A stretch of 64,000 bases of DNA from Alteromonas antoniana (GTDB lineage Bacteria; Pseudomonadota; Gammaproteobacteria; Enterobacterales; Alteromonadaceae): assembly GCF_019249295.1 (NCBI RefSeq), contig NZ_JAESDH010000001.1, positions 238,888 to 302,887 on the forward strand, in the 5' to 3' direction. Shown piece by piece: positions 40,924-49,440 of this stretch. How positions within the stretch are numbered: the stretch's first letter is position 1; each line of letters starts with the position of its first letter. The translations under genes were made by a program, and so were the position numbers. Below the pieces are notes generated by a model. That model saw nothing but the letters and a program-made list of their open reading frames with translations. It did not search any database and was not told the origin of the DNA.

Positions 40924-43398
40924 TTATTGCTCTGACATCAAACGAATACCGTAGATCCCCCCGGCCACTGAATCCGGCCCGGCAACAAATTTAATCTGTA
41001 GCACCGGCTCGCGGGTGAGCGTGTCAGGTATAGCGTAGTCGACATAGTAAAACGTCGTTTCCGGCTTCCCCTGAGGTAGCTTCACTGTAGCAAGCTCGCG
41101 GTTGTTTAGCAGTACGCTAAAACGTCTGTCCCGGTCACCGGCAAAAAATGTCAGTCGCAGGAACCGCGCACGTCCCTCCGGGTTTTTCAGATTATACGAG
41201 AACCAACCGGTAGCATCCCGCCAATGCCGGCCATCATTTACGCCTGCCCGGGTATTTTCTCCTGCAAAATCATGCTCCACCTCAGGTTGCTGCTCTCCGG
41301 GAGTAATCTGGTCCACGGTTTTTGCCATCAGCGCGGCTTTAGCTTTAGTTTTTGCTTTGGCATCGGTTACAAACGCACTGAATTCCTCTTTGCGCATTTG
41401 TGGCCAGTACACCTGATAACGCGAATCGTGCAGCCGGAAAAACGGGATCAGGGTTTTGCTGATACTCTCTTCAAGCGGGTTATCCCCAGCACTGCCCACG
41501 GCCAGATGATCGGATACAGTAAAGATCAGATCCGTGGACGACTGGCGATCCAGGCTATTCAGAAAGCGTTCGGGATCGCCAAGGATCACAGGTAGCGCCT
41601 CGGGAGGACAGACTGGCCCGGCAGCGACATGCCCCATTCGGCTGTCGTCGGAAATAAAACGTAACGACTCATTTTCAAACGCCTCTACACGGGTAGCCAG
41701 GACCACCGGACCATACAGAATCGAATAATAATCCTGACCATCGGGAAGCTGCTCCACACGTGGGCTGGCGTCAAGCGAGAACGTCACCTCATCTCCTTCA
41801 CGCCATGTTCGGTGAATGGCCACGTACCCGTCATGCTGCATGGTCTCAACGCGCTCGCCGTTTACGCTGATTTGCAGTGGCGAATCAAGCCAGGAAGGCT
41901 GGCGAATATTCAGTGTCCAGGGATCGCTGATGCCCGGTTTCGTCCGGGAGATCGCGATCGCAACCGCATTTTGATCCGGAAAATGCGTTTGCAGATCGAC
42001 ACTTACGCCTTTTTCAGGCCATTGCAGCGTTGAGGATATAAACAGGTTAACCCACAAGTTATCCACATCGTGTGTGTATATTAATTCACCGTACTTGCTG
42101 TGGTTTTCAATGCCCGAACCCACACAGCACCACATCGAATCCTGCACCGAGGAATACATACGATAATGGCCCGGACGCATTGAGGTGAAATATACCAGCC
42201 CGCCGTGCTCGGGGTGTTGAGAGGAAAGGATATGGTTGTAAGTGGCTCTTTCGTAAAAATCCAGATAGCGGGTATCACCGGTGCGCAGGAATAGGAGCTT
42301 GCTCAATTTGAGCATATTGTAGGTATTGCAGGTTTCAGGCCCTTCTACGTCTTCTACCATTGGCGTGAAATCTTCCTTATCGTGGAAGTGCTCACGCACA
42401 CTGTTACCTCCGATAGATACTGAACGCTGCTGACTGACGGTTTCCCAAAAATAAATCGCCGCGTCTTCCCAGGCTGCATCATCGGACAAACCAGCCACTT
42501 TTAATGCGCCGATAATTTTCGGTATCTGAGTATTAGCGTGCAAGCCTGTAAGTGTGTCTTCACTTCGCGTTAATGGTTCTACGATACGCTGGTGAGTAAA
42601 CTGACGCGCCAGCGCAAGATAACGCGGGTCATCGAGTATCACTGCCATGTCTGCGAAGGCCGCATTCAAGCCGCCATGTTCCGAGTACAGCATGGCCTGA
42701 ATTTGTTCATCATTTAAATTCGCGGTGACATCCAGCATCCACTCGCCGAGCTTTGACAACATCGCTTTCGCTTTTTCACGTTTACCTATCACGTAAGCAT
42801 CGCGCAAGCCGTGGAAAATTTTATCAATGTTGTAAAGCGGTACCCAACGCTCATTCAGGCTGAACAGGTCAGCCTTGATGTCGCCACGTTTTATCTCGCT
42901 CCACAACGCGGCACTGCCCGGAATACCACCCAGGTAACCGCCGGTAGCCTCTTGCGCACGCTTCAGTTCATCCAGCTTGTAATCGAGACGTTGGGATATC
43001 GCCTCATCACCGGTTGTTGCCCAGGCCAGGCTTAATGCCGTTAAATAATGGCCGCCGATATGGCCATCCAGTCCGGTGCCTTCCCAGTTACCATAGGTTG
43101 GCGCTTTGGTATCTACGCCGGCCTCACGCAGATAGGGCGCGAGCAATTTGTCTGCATCCAGTGCAAGCAGGTACCTGACATTAACTTGCTGTGCATGCTG
43201 AAACGGGCTGGCATTCAGGCTCACCCGGTCCAGCGCATACAGCTGATGTGCCTGAGCCTCAGGATACAAATTGGTGTAAGCATCGTTTTGTTGAACGGAT
43301 GAAGGCGGCGTAGCGGAAGGGGTTGTCTGGCATGCTGTTAAAACTGACAGCACACCGGCGCACATCAGCGTGCGCCAGCGTTTTTTAGGTAGTTGCAT
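40924..43398 (-). CDS. GH127 beta-L-arabinofuranosidase lipoprotein
   Basis: 824-residue enzyme of the former DUF1680 family. A lipoprotein signal ends in VLTAC, so it is anchored in the envelope. The (alpha/alpha)6 catalytic barrel includes LYNIDKIFHGLRDAY, VEGPETCNTYNMLKLSKLL and QDSMWCCVGSGIENHSKYGE. Cys in ETC (near residue 355) and the Cys pair in WCC (near 425) match the zinc-binding and nucleophile cysteines known from Bifidobacterium HypBA1. Beta-sandwich domains follow, and the C-terminal ~170 residues form an extra jelly-roll (DFAGENTRAGVND...) common in secreted members. It removes beta-linked L-arabinofuranose, found in plant hydroxyproline-rich glycoproteins. Confidence 0.9.
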   Translation of the reverse strand: MQLPKKRWRTLMCAGVLSVLTACQTTPSATPPSSVQQNDAYTNLYPEAQAHQLYALDRVSLNASPFQHAQQVNVRYLLALDADKLLAPYLREAGVDTKAPTYGNWEGTGLDGHIGGHYLTALSLAWATTGDEAISQRLDYKLDELKRAQEATGGYLGGIPGSAALWSEIKRGDIKADLFSLNERWVPLYNIDKIFHGLRDAYVIGKREKAKAMLSKLGEWMLDVTANLNDEQIQAMLYSEHGGLNAAFADMAVILDDPRYLALARQFTHQRIVEPLTRSEDTLTGLHANTQIPKIIGALKVAGLSDDAAWEDAAIYFWETVSQQRSVSIGGNSVREHFHDKEDFTPMVEDVEGPETCNTYNMLKLSKLLFLRTGDTRYLDFYERATYNHILSSQHPEHGGLVYFTSMRPGHYRMYSSVQDSMWCCVGSGIENHSKYGELIYTHDVDNLWVNLFISSTLQWPEKGVSVDLQTHFPDQNAVAIAISRTKPGISDPWTLNIRQPSWLDSPLQISVNGERVETMQHDGYVAIHRTWREGDEVTFSLDASPRVEQLPDGQDYYSILYGPVVLATRVEAFENESLRFISDDSRMGHVAAGPVCPPEALPVILGDPERFLNSLDRQSSTDLIFTVSDHLAVGSAGDNPLEESISKTLIPFFRLHDSRYQVYWPQMRKEEFSAFVTDAKAKTKAKAALMAKTVDQITPGEQQPEVEHDFAGENTRAGVNDGRHWRDATGWFSYNLKNPEGRARFLRLTFFAGDRDRRFSVLLNNRELATVKLPQGKPETTFYYVDYAIPDTLTREPVLQIKFVAGPDSVAGGIYGIRLMSEQ

Positions 43399-43404
43399 AA
43401 GCGT

Positions 43405-44349
43405 TTACGGTTGTCCCGGCTTGCCGAATACCGGCATGCCATTGTCGTCCCATTTCACATGTTTTACGAAGGTATGACGATCCGGATTCCACAGTGGATC
43501 GCCTTCAATTTCGGTATATTGCCGGCAGTGATACACCAGTACATCCTTACCATCCGGTGTCTGCGTAAAGCTATTGTGGCCCGGACCAAACATTTTCACT
43601 GATTCATCCGTCGCGAAAACCGGCTCCTGCACCTTTGTCCAGCTGGATGGGTTGAGTAAATCGGCATTGTCATCGGCGTAAATCAGGCCCATGCAATAAT
43701 TCTCGTCAGTGGCGCTGCCCGAATACGTCACGAAAATTTTTCCACCGTGCTTAATGACCGCGGGTCCTTCGTTTACCCAAAAACCGCGCGTTTCCCACTC
43801 CAGCTCAGGTTTGGTCAGCATCACCGGCTCGCCTTCAATTTCAGTCGGTGTTTTCATTGGCGCGATATACAGGTTGGAGTTACCCCGAATACCCGGCCCC
43901 TTCTGTGCCCACAGGTAATACAGCACGTCGTTGTGGGTAAAAGTCGTGGCGTCCAGACAGAAGGTATCAATGCCGGTATCAACTTTACCGCAAAACTCCC
44001 AGCTTCCGGTTAGCGGATTGTCGTCGTCGCACTTGATAGCGTACATACGATGTTGAAACAGATCATCTTTGATTTCACGGCTTGGCGCGGCGGCAAAATA
44101 GACATACCAGGCCCCCTGATTAAAATGAATTTCAGGTGCCCAGATAAGATCGCTGTAAGGACCGGTATCCGGCTTGTGCCAGACCATCGTGGTTTCGGCA
44201 TCTGCCAGCGCGTCCAGCGTTTTGGCGCGACGCAACTCAATGCCTTCGTACGATGGCACTGACGCAGTGAAATAATAGTACCCATCTGTGTGTTTATGAA
44301 TATACGGGTCTGCACGCTGGGGAATCAGCGGTATATTGGTGTCCATCAT
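43405..44349 (-). CDS. Cytoplasmic GH43 exo-alpha-L-arabinofuranosidase-like protein
   Basis: 314 residues without any signal peptide, so probably cytoplasmic. Base Asp in IPQRADPYIHKHTDGYYYF, second Asp in LDATTFTHNDVLYYLW, acid Glu in FWVNEGPAVIKHGGK. The whole sequence is colinear with the exported GH43 at 36481 (same QRADP, WAPEIH, MYAI, GPGHNSF blocks). The ATG overlaps the GPH transporter stop (ATGA) and GH127 starts 6 bp later, so these genes are co-transcribed. It likely finishes arabino-oligosaccharides imported by the adjacent transporter. Confidence 0.85.
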   Translation of the reverse strand: MMDTNIPLIPQRADPYIHKHTDGYYYFTASVPSYEGIELRRAKTLDALADAETTMVWHKPDTGPYSDLIWAPEIHFNQGAWYVYFAAAPSREIKDDLFQHRMYAIKCDDDNPLTGSWEFCGKVDTGIDTFCLDATTFTHNDVLYYLWAQKGPGIRGNSNLYIAPMKTPTEIEGEPVMLTKPELEWETRGFWVNEGPAVIKHGGKIFVTYSGSATDENYCMGLIYADDNADLLNPSSWTKVQEPVFATDESVKMFGPGHNSFTQTPDGKDVLVYHCRQYTEIEGDPLWNPDRHTFVKHVKWDDNGMPVFGKPGQP

Positions 44350-45755
44350 GACTTTGCTCCTCTCGCCATGGGGGGCGTATTTTTTTCTATTTCATTGACA
44401 ATTTCGGGATGCTCCTGCGCCGCATCCAGTGTCGTTACCAGATGCTTGTATTCATCGTCTGTAATGCGATAGCGCTTCATCAGCATGCCTACGAGATAAT
44501 GGAACAGGCCGGGAATAATCGTCAGCATAAGTGCCAGTCCGGTTAGTGTGTAATCACTTTGGACCTGCTCGGGCTCATAATTGAAAAACGCCAGCAGCCA
44601 GCCAACCACCGCGCCGGCGAAGCCCATTCCCGCCTTTTGACAGAATGAAATACCGCCAAAGGACAGCCCGGCTACACGTTTGCCGGTTTTACTCTGACCA
44701 TAGTCCACGGCTTCGGCGATGGCGGACCAGAAAATAGGCGCGTGCAAATCCACCACAAAAGAAACGAGGAAATACAGAATGAAGGCCAGCATCATGTCGC
44801 CCGGGTCTACCGTTAAGAACATGATGACGCTTAATATCCCGGTGGCCATTTGGGAGAAACGAAACAGTTTGACCTTGCAATAGCGCTTGGTGATCCAGGT
44901 GGACGCCACCATGGCCAGGATCGCCGCGCTGACTCCGGTAGCCATAAAGTTGGCCTGAATATCAGCATCGCCACCCAGATAATACTTGGCATAATACATG
45001 GCAACTGAGCCCCGTATTACGTAGCCAATAGTACCCAGCACACACACGCCACACAGCACCAGCCACTGGTCGTTTTTCATCAATAACGCAAACTGCTCTT
45101 TCAGAGGCTTTTCGTCCACCTGGTGTTCGAGGCGCTCTTTGGTAGTGAAGAAGCAGAACAGGAACATGACAACAGCCAGTCCGGCCATCAGCCCCATTGC
45201 CGTCTGGTATCCGGCAGCCCGATCGCCTTCCCAGTAATCAGCCCCTGCCAGTTTGGGTACGATAATGGTTACCAGGAACGCCGCGACTTTTGCAAAGAAC
45301 AGGCGATAGCCGTTCGCGCTCAGTTTTTCCTTAGGATCTGCGGTCATTACCCCTATCAGTGAAATATAGGGAATGGTCACGGCTGTAAACATCAGCGTAA
45401 CAAAGATATACGTTGAGTACGCCCACACCAGCTTCGCGTTGTAGTCTACATCCGGTGTACTGAACGTGAGAAATACGGAAATACCAAAAGGCAGTGCCAG
45501 AAACAGAAAGTAAGGGCGATAACGGCCCCAGCGACTGGTGTAACGGTCTGTGACCATGCCCATCAGCGGATCGCTGACTGCGTCAAGCAGACGCACCAGC
45601 AGGAACATCAGCGCCATGTCGGTAGGTTTTAAACCGAAAACGTCGGTGTAGAAGAAGGTGATAATCAGCATCATCGACGATATGACGACATTGACTGCCA
45701 TGTCGCCGGCGCCGAAGCCAACCTTCTCCAAATGCGTTAGTTTTTGTGAAGTCAT
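44346..45755 (-). CDS. GPH-family (MFS) glycoside/cation symporter
   Basis: 469-residue inner-membrane carrier of the glycoside-pentoside-hexuronide family (MelB-like), 12 predicted helices. The N-terminus LTHLEKVGFGAGDMAVNVVISSMMLIITFFYTDVFGL and the motif LVRLLDAVSDPLMGMVTDRYTSRWGRYRPYFL are diagnostic. I chose ATG 45755 (GGAAA upstream); the frame extends 20 codons further without a ribosome site. First gene of the operon with GH43, GH127 and FKBP, so arabinosides or arabino-oligosaccharides are the likely cargo. Confidence 0.88.
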   Translation of the reverse strand: MTSQKLTHLEKVGFGAGDMAVNVVISSMMLIITFFYTDVFGLKPTDMALMFLLVRLLDAVSDPLMGMVTDRYTSRWGRYRPYFLFLALPFGISVFLTFSTPDVDYNAKLVWAYSTYIFVTLMFTAVTIPYISLIGVMTADPKEKLSANGYRLFFAKVAAFLVTIIVPKLAGADYWEGDRAAGYQTAMGLMAGLAVVMFLFCFFTTKERLEHQVDEKPLKEQFALLMKNDQWLVLCGVCVLGTIGYVIRGSVAMYYAKYYLGGDADIQANFMATGVSAAILAMVASTWITKRYCKVKLFRFSQMATGILSVIMFLTVDPGDMMLAFILYFLVSFVVDLHAPIFWSAIAEAVDYGQSKTGKRVAGLSFGGISFCQKAGMGFAGAVVGWLLAFFNYEPEQVQSDYTLTGLALMLTIIPGLFHYLVGMLMKRYRITDDEYKHLVTTLDAAQEHPEIVNEIEKNTPPMARGAKS

Positions 45756-45859
45756 ACTGCGTTTTCCGTTTGAAGGTCTCTGCACAACGCTGGCGAACAA
45801 CCTAAGAGATTTCATTTAATTTACAGCAATTGCAAACCAAATGTTAAAAGCTACATTGA

Positions 45860-45880
45860 TACTATTATCATACTATTTGA
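45860..45880. promoter_or_regulatory. Candidate regulator site before the transporter operon
   Basis: TACTATT occurs twice, 11 bp apart (45860-45866 and 45871-45877), and TCATA-CTA-TTTGA at 45868-45880 resembles the arabinan-locus palindrome. It lies about 110 bp upstream of the GPH start. Confidence 0.35.
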
Positions 45881-45964
45881 GTAGCAAGTCTTTTCATCGA
45901 ATTATTAAGGTGTGTGACACCGTTTTACTCGCCTTTCCACTATGCCGCTTTCCTACATTTACCG

Positions 45965-45986
45965 TTTTTCCAATACAGTGGAAAAA
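45965..45986. repeat. 8-bp inverted repeat between transporter and TonB receptor operons
   Basis: TTTTTCCA (45965-45972) and TGGAAAAA (45979-45986), loop 6. The surrounding ~400-bp gap (45756-46153) has no credible gene. Function unclear; it could be a weak terminator. Confidence 0.35.
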
Positions 45987-46104
45987 AGTGTAATTTGCGC
46001 TTTAGTTTGTGGCCGCCAAAAGGAAACACTGCGATAGCAATACTCGTAGCTATTGGTTACCGTCAGCGCTATACGTGGAGGTTGCTATTCGCATTGTGCC
46101 TGAA

Positions 46105-46130
46105 CAAAAAACCCCGGCAAGCCGGGGTTT
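46105..46130 (-). terminator. Intrinsic terminator after the second TonB receptor
   Basis: AAACCCCGGC (46109-46118) and GCCGGGGTTT (46121-46130); on the minus strand a run of T follows. It starts 24 bases past the receptor stop. Confidence 0.85.
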
Positions 46131-46153
46131 CTCTTTCGTTATCACACTGGCGA

Positions 46154-48949
46154 TTACATGGTGTAACGGACACCCAGTGCAAACGTTCTGCTATATAGCG
46201 CATTGCCGAAGTTATGCGTATACGGGTACTGGTAGTAGCTCTGGAATTTTTCCTCGGTAAGGTTGGTTCCATCCAGTGTTACCGTCAGGTGCTCGTTCAC
46301 GTCGTAGCTTAATTGGAAATCCAGGCTTTGTTCCGGGCGACGGTAAACGCGGCGAGGGTTAGCAAAAAGCGCGTCCTCATAGTTATTCAGGAAGTCATCA
46401 CGCCATACGTATGCCAAACGCATGTCGAAATTATCTTTCTCATAAATACCTACAATTGAATATGAAGTATCTGAGACGCCGAAGATGTCACGTTGGGAGT
46501 ATCCTTCCAACTCACCATCAGTACCGTATTCAGGCAGATCCTGCTCAGAATCAAGCAATGTTGCTGATGCCTGGACGCCAAAACCATCCAGCATATCAGG
46601 TAGTCCTTCTGGGAAGTACACCGCTCCGAATTCCCATCCAGTCAACAGGCCGTTTGACGAGTTGTCAGGCTGACTGAGTATATACGTTTCCTCTTCACCA
46701 GTTTCAGGCGAATTACGACGGACAACGTTTACTGAGTCGTACACAAAGCCTTCAATATCACGACGGAACCAGGTGGCGTAAATAGAGTTCCCCTCACCGA
46801 AGTAATATTCCAACGACAAGTCAAGATTTTGCGACTCTACCGGTCTTAAATTAGCATTTCCACCGGTAGCAGTACCATAACCAACGTTTGTTAAATCCTC
46901 GTTATAGACAATATTCGAATTCAGTTGCACAAAGGCCGGGCGACGAACTGTCTCTGTATAAGCAGCACGGGCCAGAATATCATCAGTAATATGATAACGA
47001 ATCATAAACGTCGGCAAGATTGAGGACTGACTATTTGAAGCGGAACTGACATCGCCGGAATCTGCGATGAAATCCATGTCTCGATCAGCTTCTTCCCATC
47101 TTAATCCAACCTGACCATCAATTAACTTGCCACCCAGTTCAAATGAGTAATCACCCTGCAAATAAAGTGCTGTAGTGGTTTCCTCAATTTCGAAGTTCTT
47201 GCGCATAACCAGGTTGTCGCTGCTGTTATCATACCCGTAGATGTTACGAATCTCGCTGCGATTGTTATAGATGTAATGACCACTTGCCACTGCCCATGAA
47301 TCAGGGAAGTCGGCTTCACCATCAAAGAAGCCAGAATTAACATGTGTCAGACCGGGATCGAAATCTGATAACGGTGCGCGGTACGCTGTAGTTAAGATAC
47401 GATCCGCCTCACTGGCTGAACGCTTATCTATGCGCGCTCCGAAATTCAGTCTCTCAAAGCCCATAACATCTACAAAGTATTCAGCATCAACTTTAAAGGT
47501 CAACGCATCGCCTTCATTCTCGTTGCCGTTGTCGTATAGCTCAGCAGTGTTCCAGATGCGTGGGTCAGTCAGGTCAGACTCGTCAATTTCGGTATCCGGG
47601 TTATCTAGTAACTCCAACGCAGGAATACCATCATTATCATTAAAATCTACAATCAGGCCTGGCACTGTGCGGTCAGTACGCATACCGAAGAATTCAGACT
47701 CAAACTTACTCTTCTGGTAAATCACTTCTGACTCTACTGTGAGATCATCATTGATGATCCAGTTACCACCTAAAGCAAATACGTAGCTGTCAGTTTGCCC
47801 TACGTTAAGGTCTCCTGAGTTAAATCCATACGGAGAGTCTACGTAACGCTCCTTAATGATGTTTGTGCCTTCAAATAGCAGCGGCGGATTAGTATCATCT
47901 ACGTTGCCCCACCAGTCGGCGAAGTTGAACAGCAAAGAATTAAACGATTCATTACGAAAGCCGTTATAAAACGCTTCAAACAAATACTCAGACCGGTCAT
48001 TGGGAGCCCACTGAAATGAAACATTTGCTGCCGGACGCTCGCGCTCACCGGTTAAGTCACTGGCGAAGATCGCATCCCGTGACAGGTAATATTCGGTGGG
48101 TACGCCGTTAATATCTAACGTTGACCCAGCTTGAAACGGTAAACCTTGCTCAAGGCCTGCCTGCCAGATAGGGCTTTCACTCACACGAGCGTCGTCCAGA
48201 AAGATACGCTCAAGCTGACCAAATCCTTCCGCCGGGTTATTGGTCATGAACGGGACCATCGCCCCTGGTGTAATGCTCTGGTCGCGGTAGTTCGTGCGCG
48301 TATAGGAGACGTTAACCAATGCGCCAAATTCACCATGCTCGGTGTCCCAGCGATTACTCAATAGCGCCGATACAGACGGGTCAGTTTTGTCCGCCTGCTC
48401 CTGATAAATACCACGCGCAGCAACGACCACTTTTTCGCCTTCAAAATTGAACGGACGCTGAGTCTCAATATTGATCTGACCGGCGATGCCACTACCAATT
48501 TGTGACGCGGCGCGGGTTTTGAAGACTTCTACCGTTTCCAGCAGAGCAGCAGGCACATCTGCCAACGCCACTGAACGACCCGATGCGGTGAAAATATTGC
48601 GACCGTTCACTGTGGTGGTTACGTCGGTTAAACCACGAATAGATACCGTGCTTACTTCACCCTGCCCGCGATCCGTTACCTGAATACCAGTAACCCGCTG
48701 GAGGGCTTCAACCACGTTGTTATCCGGAAACTTACCGATATCTTCGGCAACGATGGCATCAACGATTTGCAGATTCTGACGCTTTAGATTCAGCGCTTTA
48801 TTCAAGCTTCCACGAATGCCCGATACTTCTATGACTTCTACGGGCTGCTCGGCCTGACTTTCCTGATTGTTATCTTCTTGCTGGGCGTACGCGAGCTGGC
48901 TGGCCATGGCCAGGATAACTGCGCTAGCGAGGTGTGATCGCTTAAACAT
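46154..48949 (-). CDS. TonB-dependent receptor, probable arabino-oligosaccharide uptake
   Basis: 931-residue outer-membrane receptor. Signal peptide MFKRSHLASAVILAMASQLAYA, then the plug with EVIEVSGIRGSLNKALNLKRQNLQIVD, FPDNNVVEALQRVTGIQV, STVSIRGLTDVTTTVNGRN and a barrel ending FALGVRYTM. The final residue is Met instead of the usual aromatic one. I chose ATG 48949 (GGAG upstream); the frame continues 13 codons. It faces the GH43-LamG gene across a 491-bp promoter region with palindromes and belongs to the arabinan locus by position; the substrate is inferred. Confidence 0.9.
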   Translation of the reverse strand: MFKRSHLASAVILAMASQLAYAQQEDNNQESQAEQPVEVIEVSGIRGSLNKALNLKRQNLQIVDAIVAEDIGKFPDNNVVEALQRVTGIQVTDRGQGEVSTVSIRGLTDVTTTVNGRNIFTASGRSVALADVPAALLETVEVFKTRAASQIGSGIAGQINIETQRPFNFEGEKVVVAARGIYQEQADKTDPSVSALLSNRWDTEHGEFGALVNVSYTRTNYRDQSITPGAMVPFMTNNPAEGFGQLERIFLDDARVSESPIWQAGLEQGLPFQAGSTLDINGVPTEYYLSRDAIFASDLTGERERPAANVSFQWAPNDRSEYLFEAFYNGFRNESFNSLLFNFADWWGNVDDTNPPLLFEGTNIIKERYVDSPYGFNSGDLNVGQTDSYVFALGGNWIINDDLTVESEVIYQKSKFESEFFGMRTDRTVPGLIVDFNDNDGIPALELLDNPDTEIDESDLTDPRIWNTAELYDNGNENEGDALTFKVDAEYFVDVMGFERLNFGARIDKRSASEADRILTTAYRAPLSDFDPGLTHVNSGFFDGEADFPDSWAVASGHYIYNNRSEIRNIYGYDNSSDNLVMRKNFEIEETTTALYLQGDYSFELGGKLIDGQVGLRWEEADRDMDFIADSGDVSSASNSQSSILPTFMIRYHITDDILARAAYTETVRRPAFVQLNSNIVYNEDLTNVGYGTATGGNANLRPVESQNLDLSLEYYFGEGNSIYATWFRRDIEGFVYDSVNVVRRNSPETGEEETYILSQPDNSSNGLLTGWEFGAVYFPEGLPDMLDGFGVQASATLLDSEQDLPEYGTDGELEGYSQRDIFGVSDTSYSIVGIYEKDNFDMRLAYVWRDDFLNNYEDALFANPRRVYRRPEQSLDFQLSYDVNEHLTVTLDGTNLTEEKFQSYYQYPYTHNFGNALYSRTFALGVRYTM

Positions 48950-48983
48950 AAACAGTGTTCTCCGGTTTTTATGTTGGCATGTT

Positions 48984-48995
48984 AACAATATTGTT
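48984..48995. promoter_or_regulatory. Perfect 12-bp palindrome upstream of the TonB receptor
   Basis: AACAATATTGTT, 35 bp before the receptor ATG. It resembles AACA/TGTT palindromes in the 37537-37613 promoter. Confidence 0.45.
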
Positions 48996-49100
48996 GTCGA
49001 AGTTTGCTAACCGCCTGTTAATCTCCAGCGCATGTAAAACAAGGCAATACGCTATTGAACCACATTTCTCTGCTGTTAATTTTTTGTTATTTGATTTTAA

Positions 49101-49113
49101 TCATATTGTATGA
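49101..49113. promoter_or_regulatory. Perfect 13-bp palindrome, arabinan-locus motif
   Basis: TCATA-TTG-TATGA has perfect 5-bp arms around a TTG centre. It lies about 150 bp upstream of the TonB receptor. Confidence 0.5.
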
Positions 49114-49397
49114 CTAATTACCTGTCAACCACATTACGATAACTTGTTTTGCTGATTACAGGATTGCGTAGAATCACTGGTCTGGCTGGCTATCTGGGTG
49201 TAAAAAACGCAGTGCGTAACAAAAGTTTTTCTTTTCTCGTCGAAAAACGACTTTTAGCCATTATCTGCAACATTCCCATTTGACAGGCTTTTACCAACAC
49301 TTCGCGTTACCGGTAACACTGATTCCATGATCATGTAGCCGTGCTAAAAGATCTTTACAAGCTATTTACAATGATTTTTTTGCTGCTATTCTAAAAA

Positions 49398-49410
49398 TCA
49401 TACAATAGTA
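49398..49410. promoter_or_regulatory. Arabinan-locus motif close to the GH43-LamG start
   Basis: TCATA-CAA-TAGTA, one substitution from the perfect palindrome, 30 bp before the ATG at 49441, a position suited to repression. Confidence 0.45.
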
Positions 49411-49440
49411 CATACCATAGCAAGACTGAGGATTAGAATA

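Larger units (their letters stand above)
48950..49440. other. Divergent promoter region between TonB receptor and GH43-LamG gene
   Basis: 491 bp without a gene, AT-rich. It holds the perfect palindrome AACAATATTGTT near the receptor and two copies of the 13-bp arabinan-locus motif (49101 and 49398). It should drive both main surface components of the arabinan system. Confidence 0.6.
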
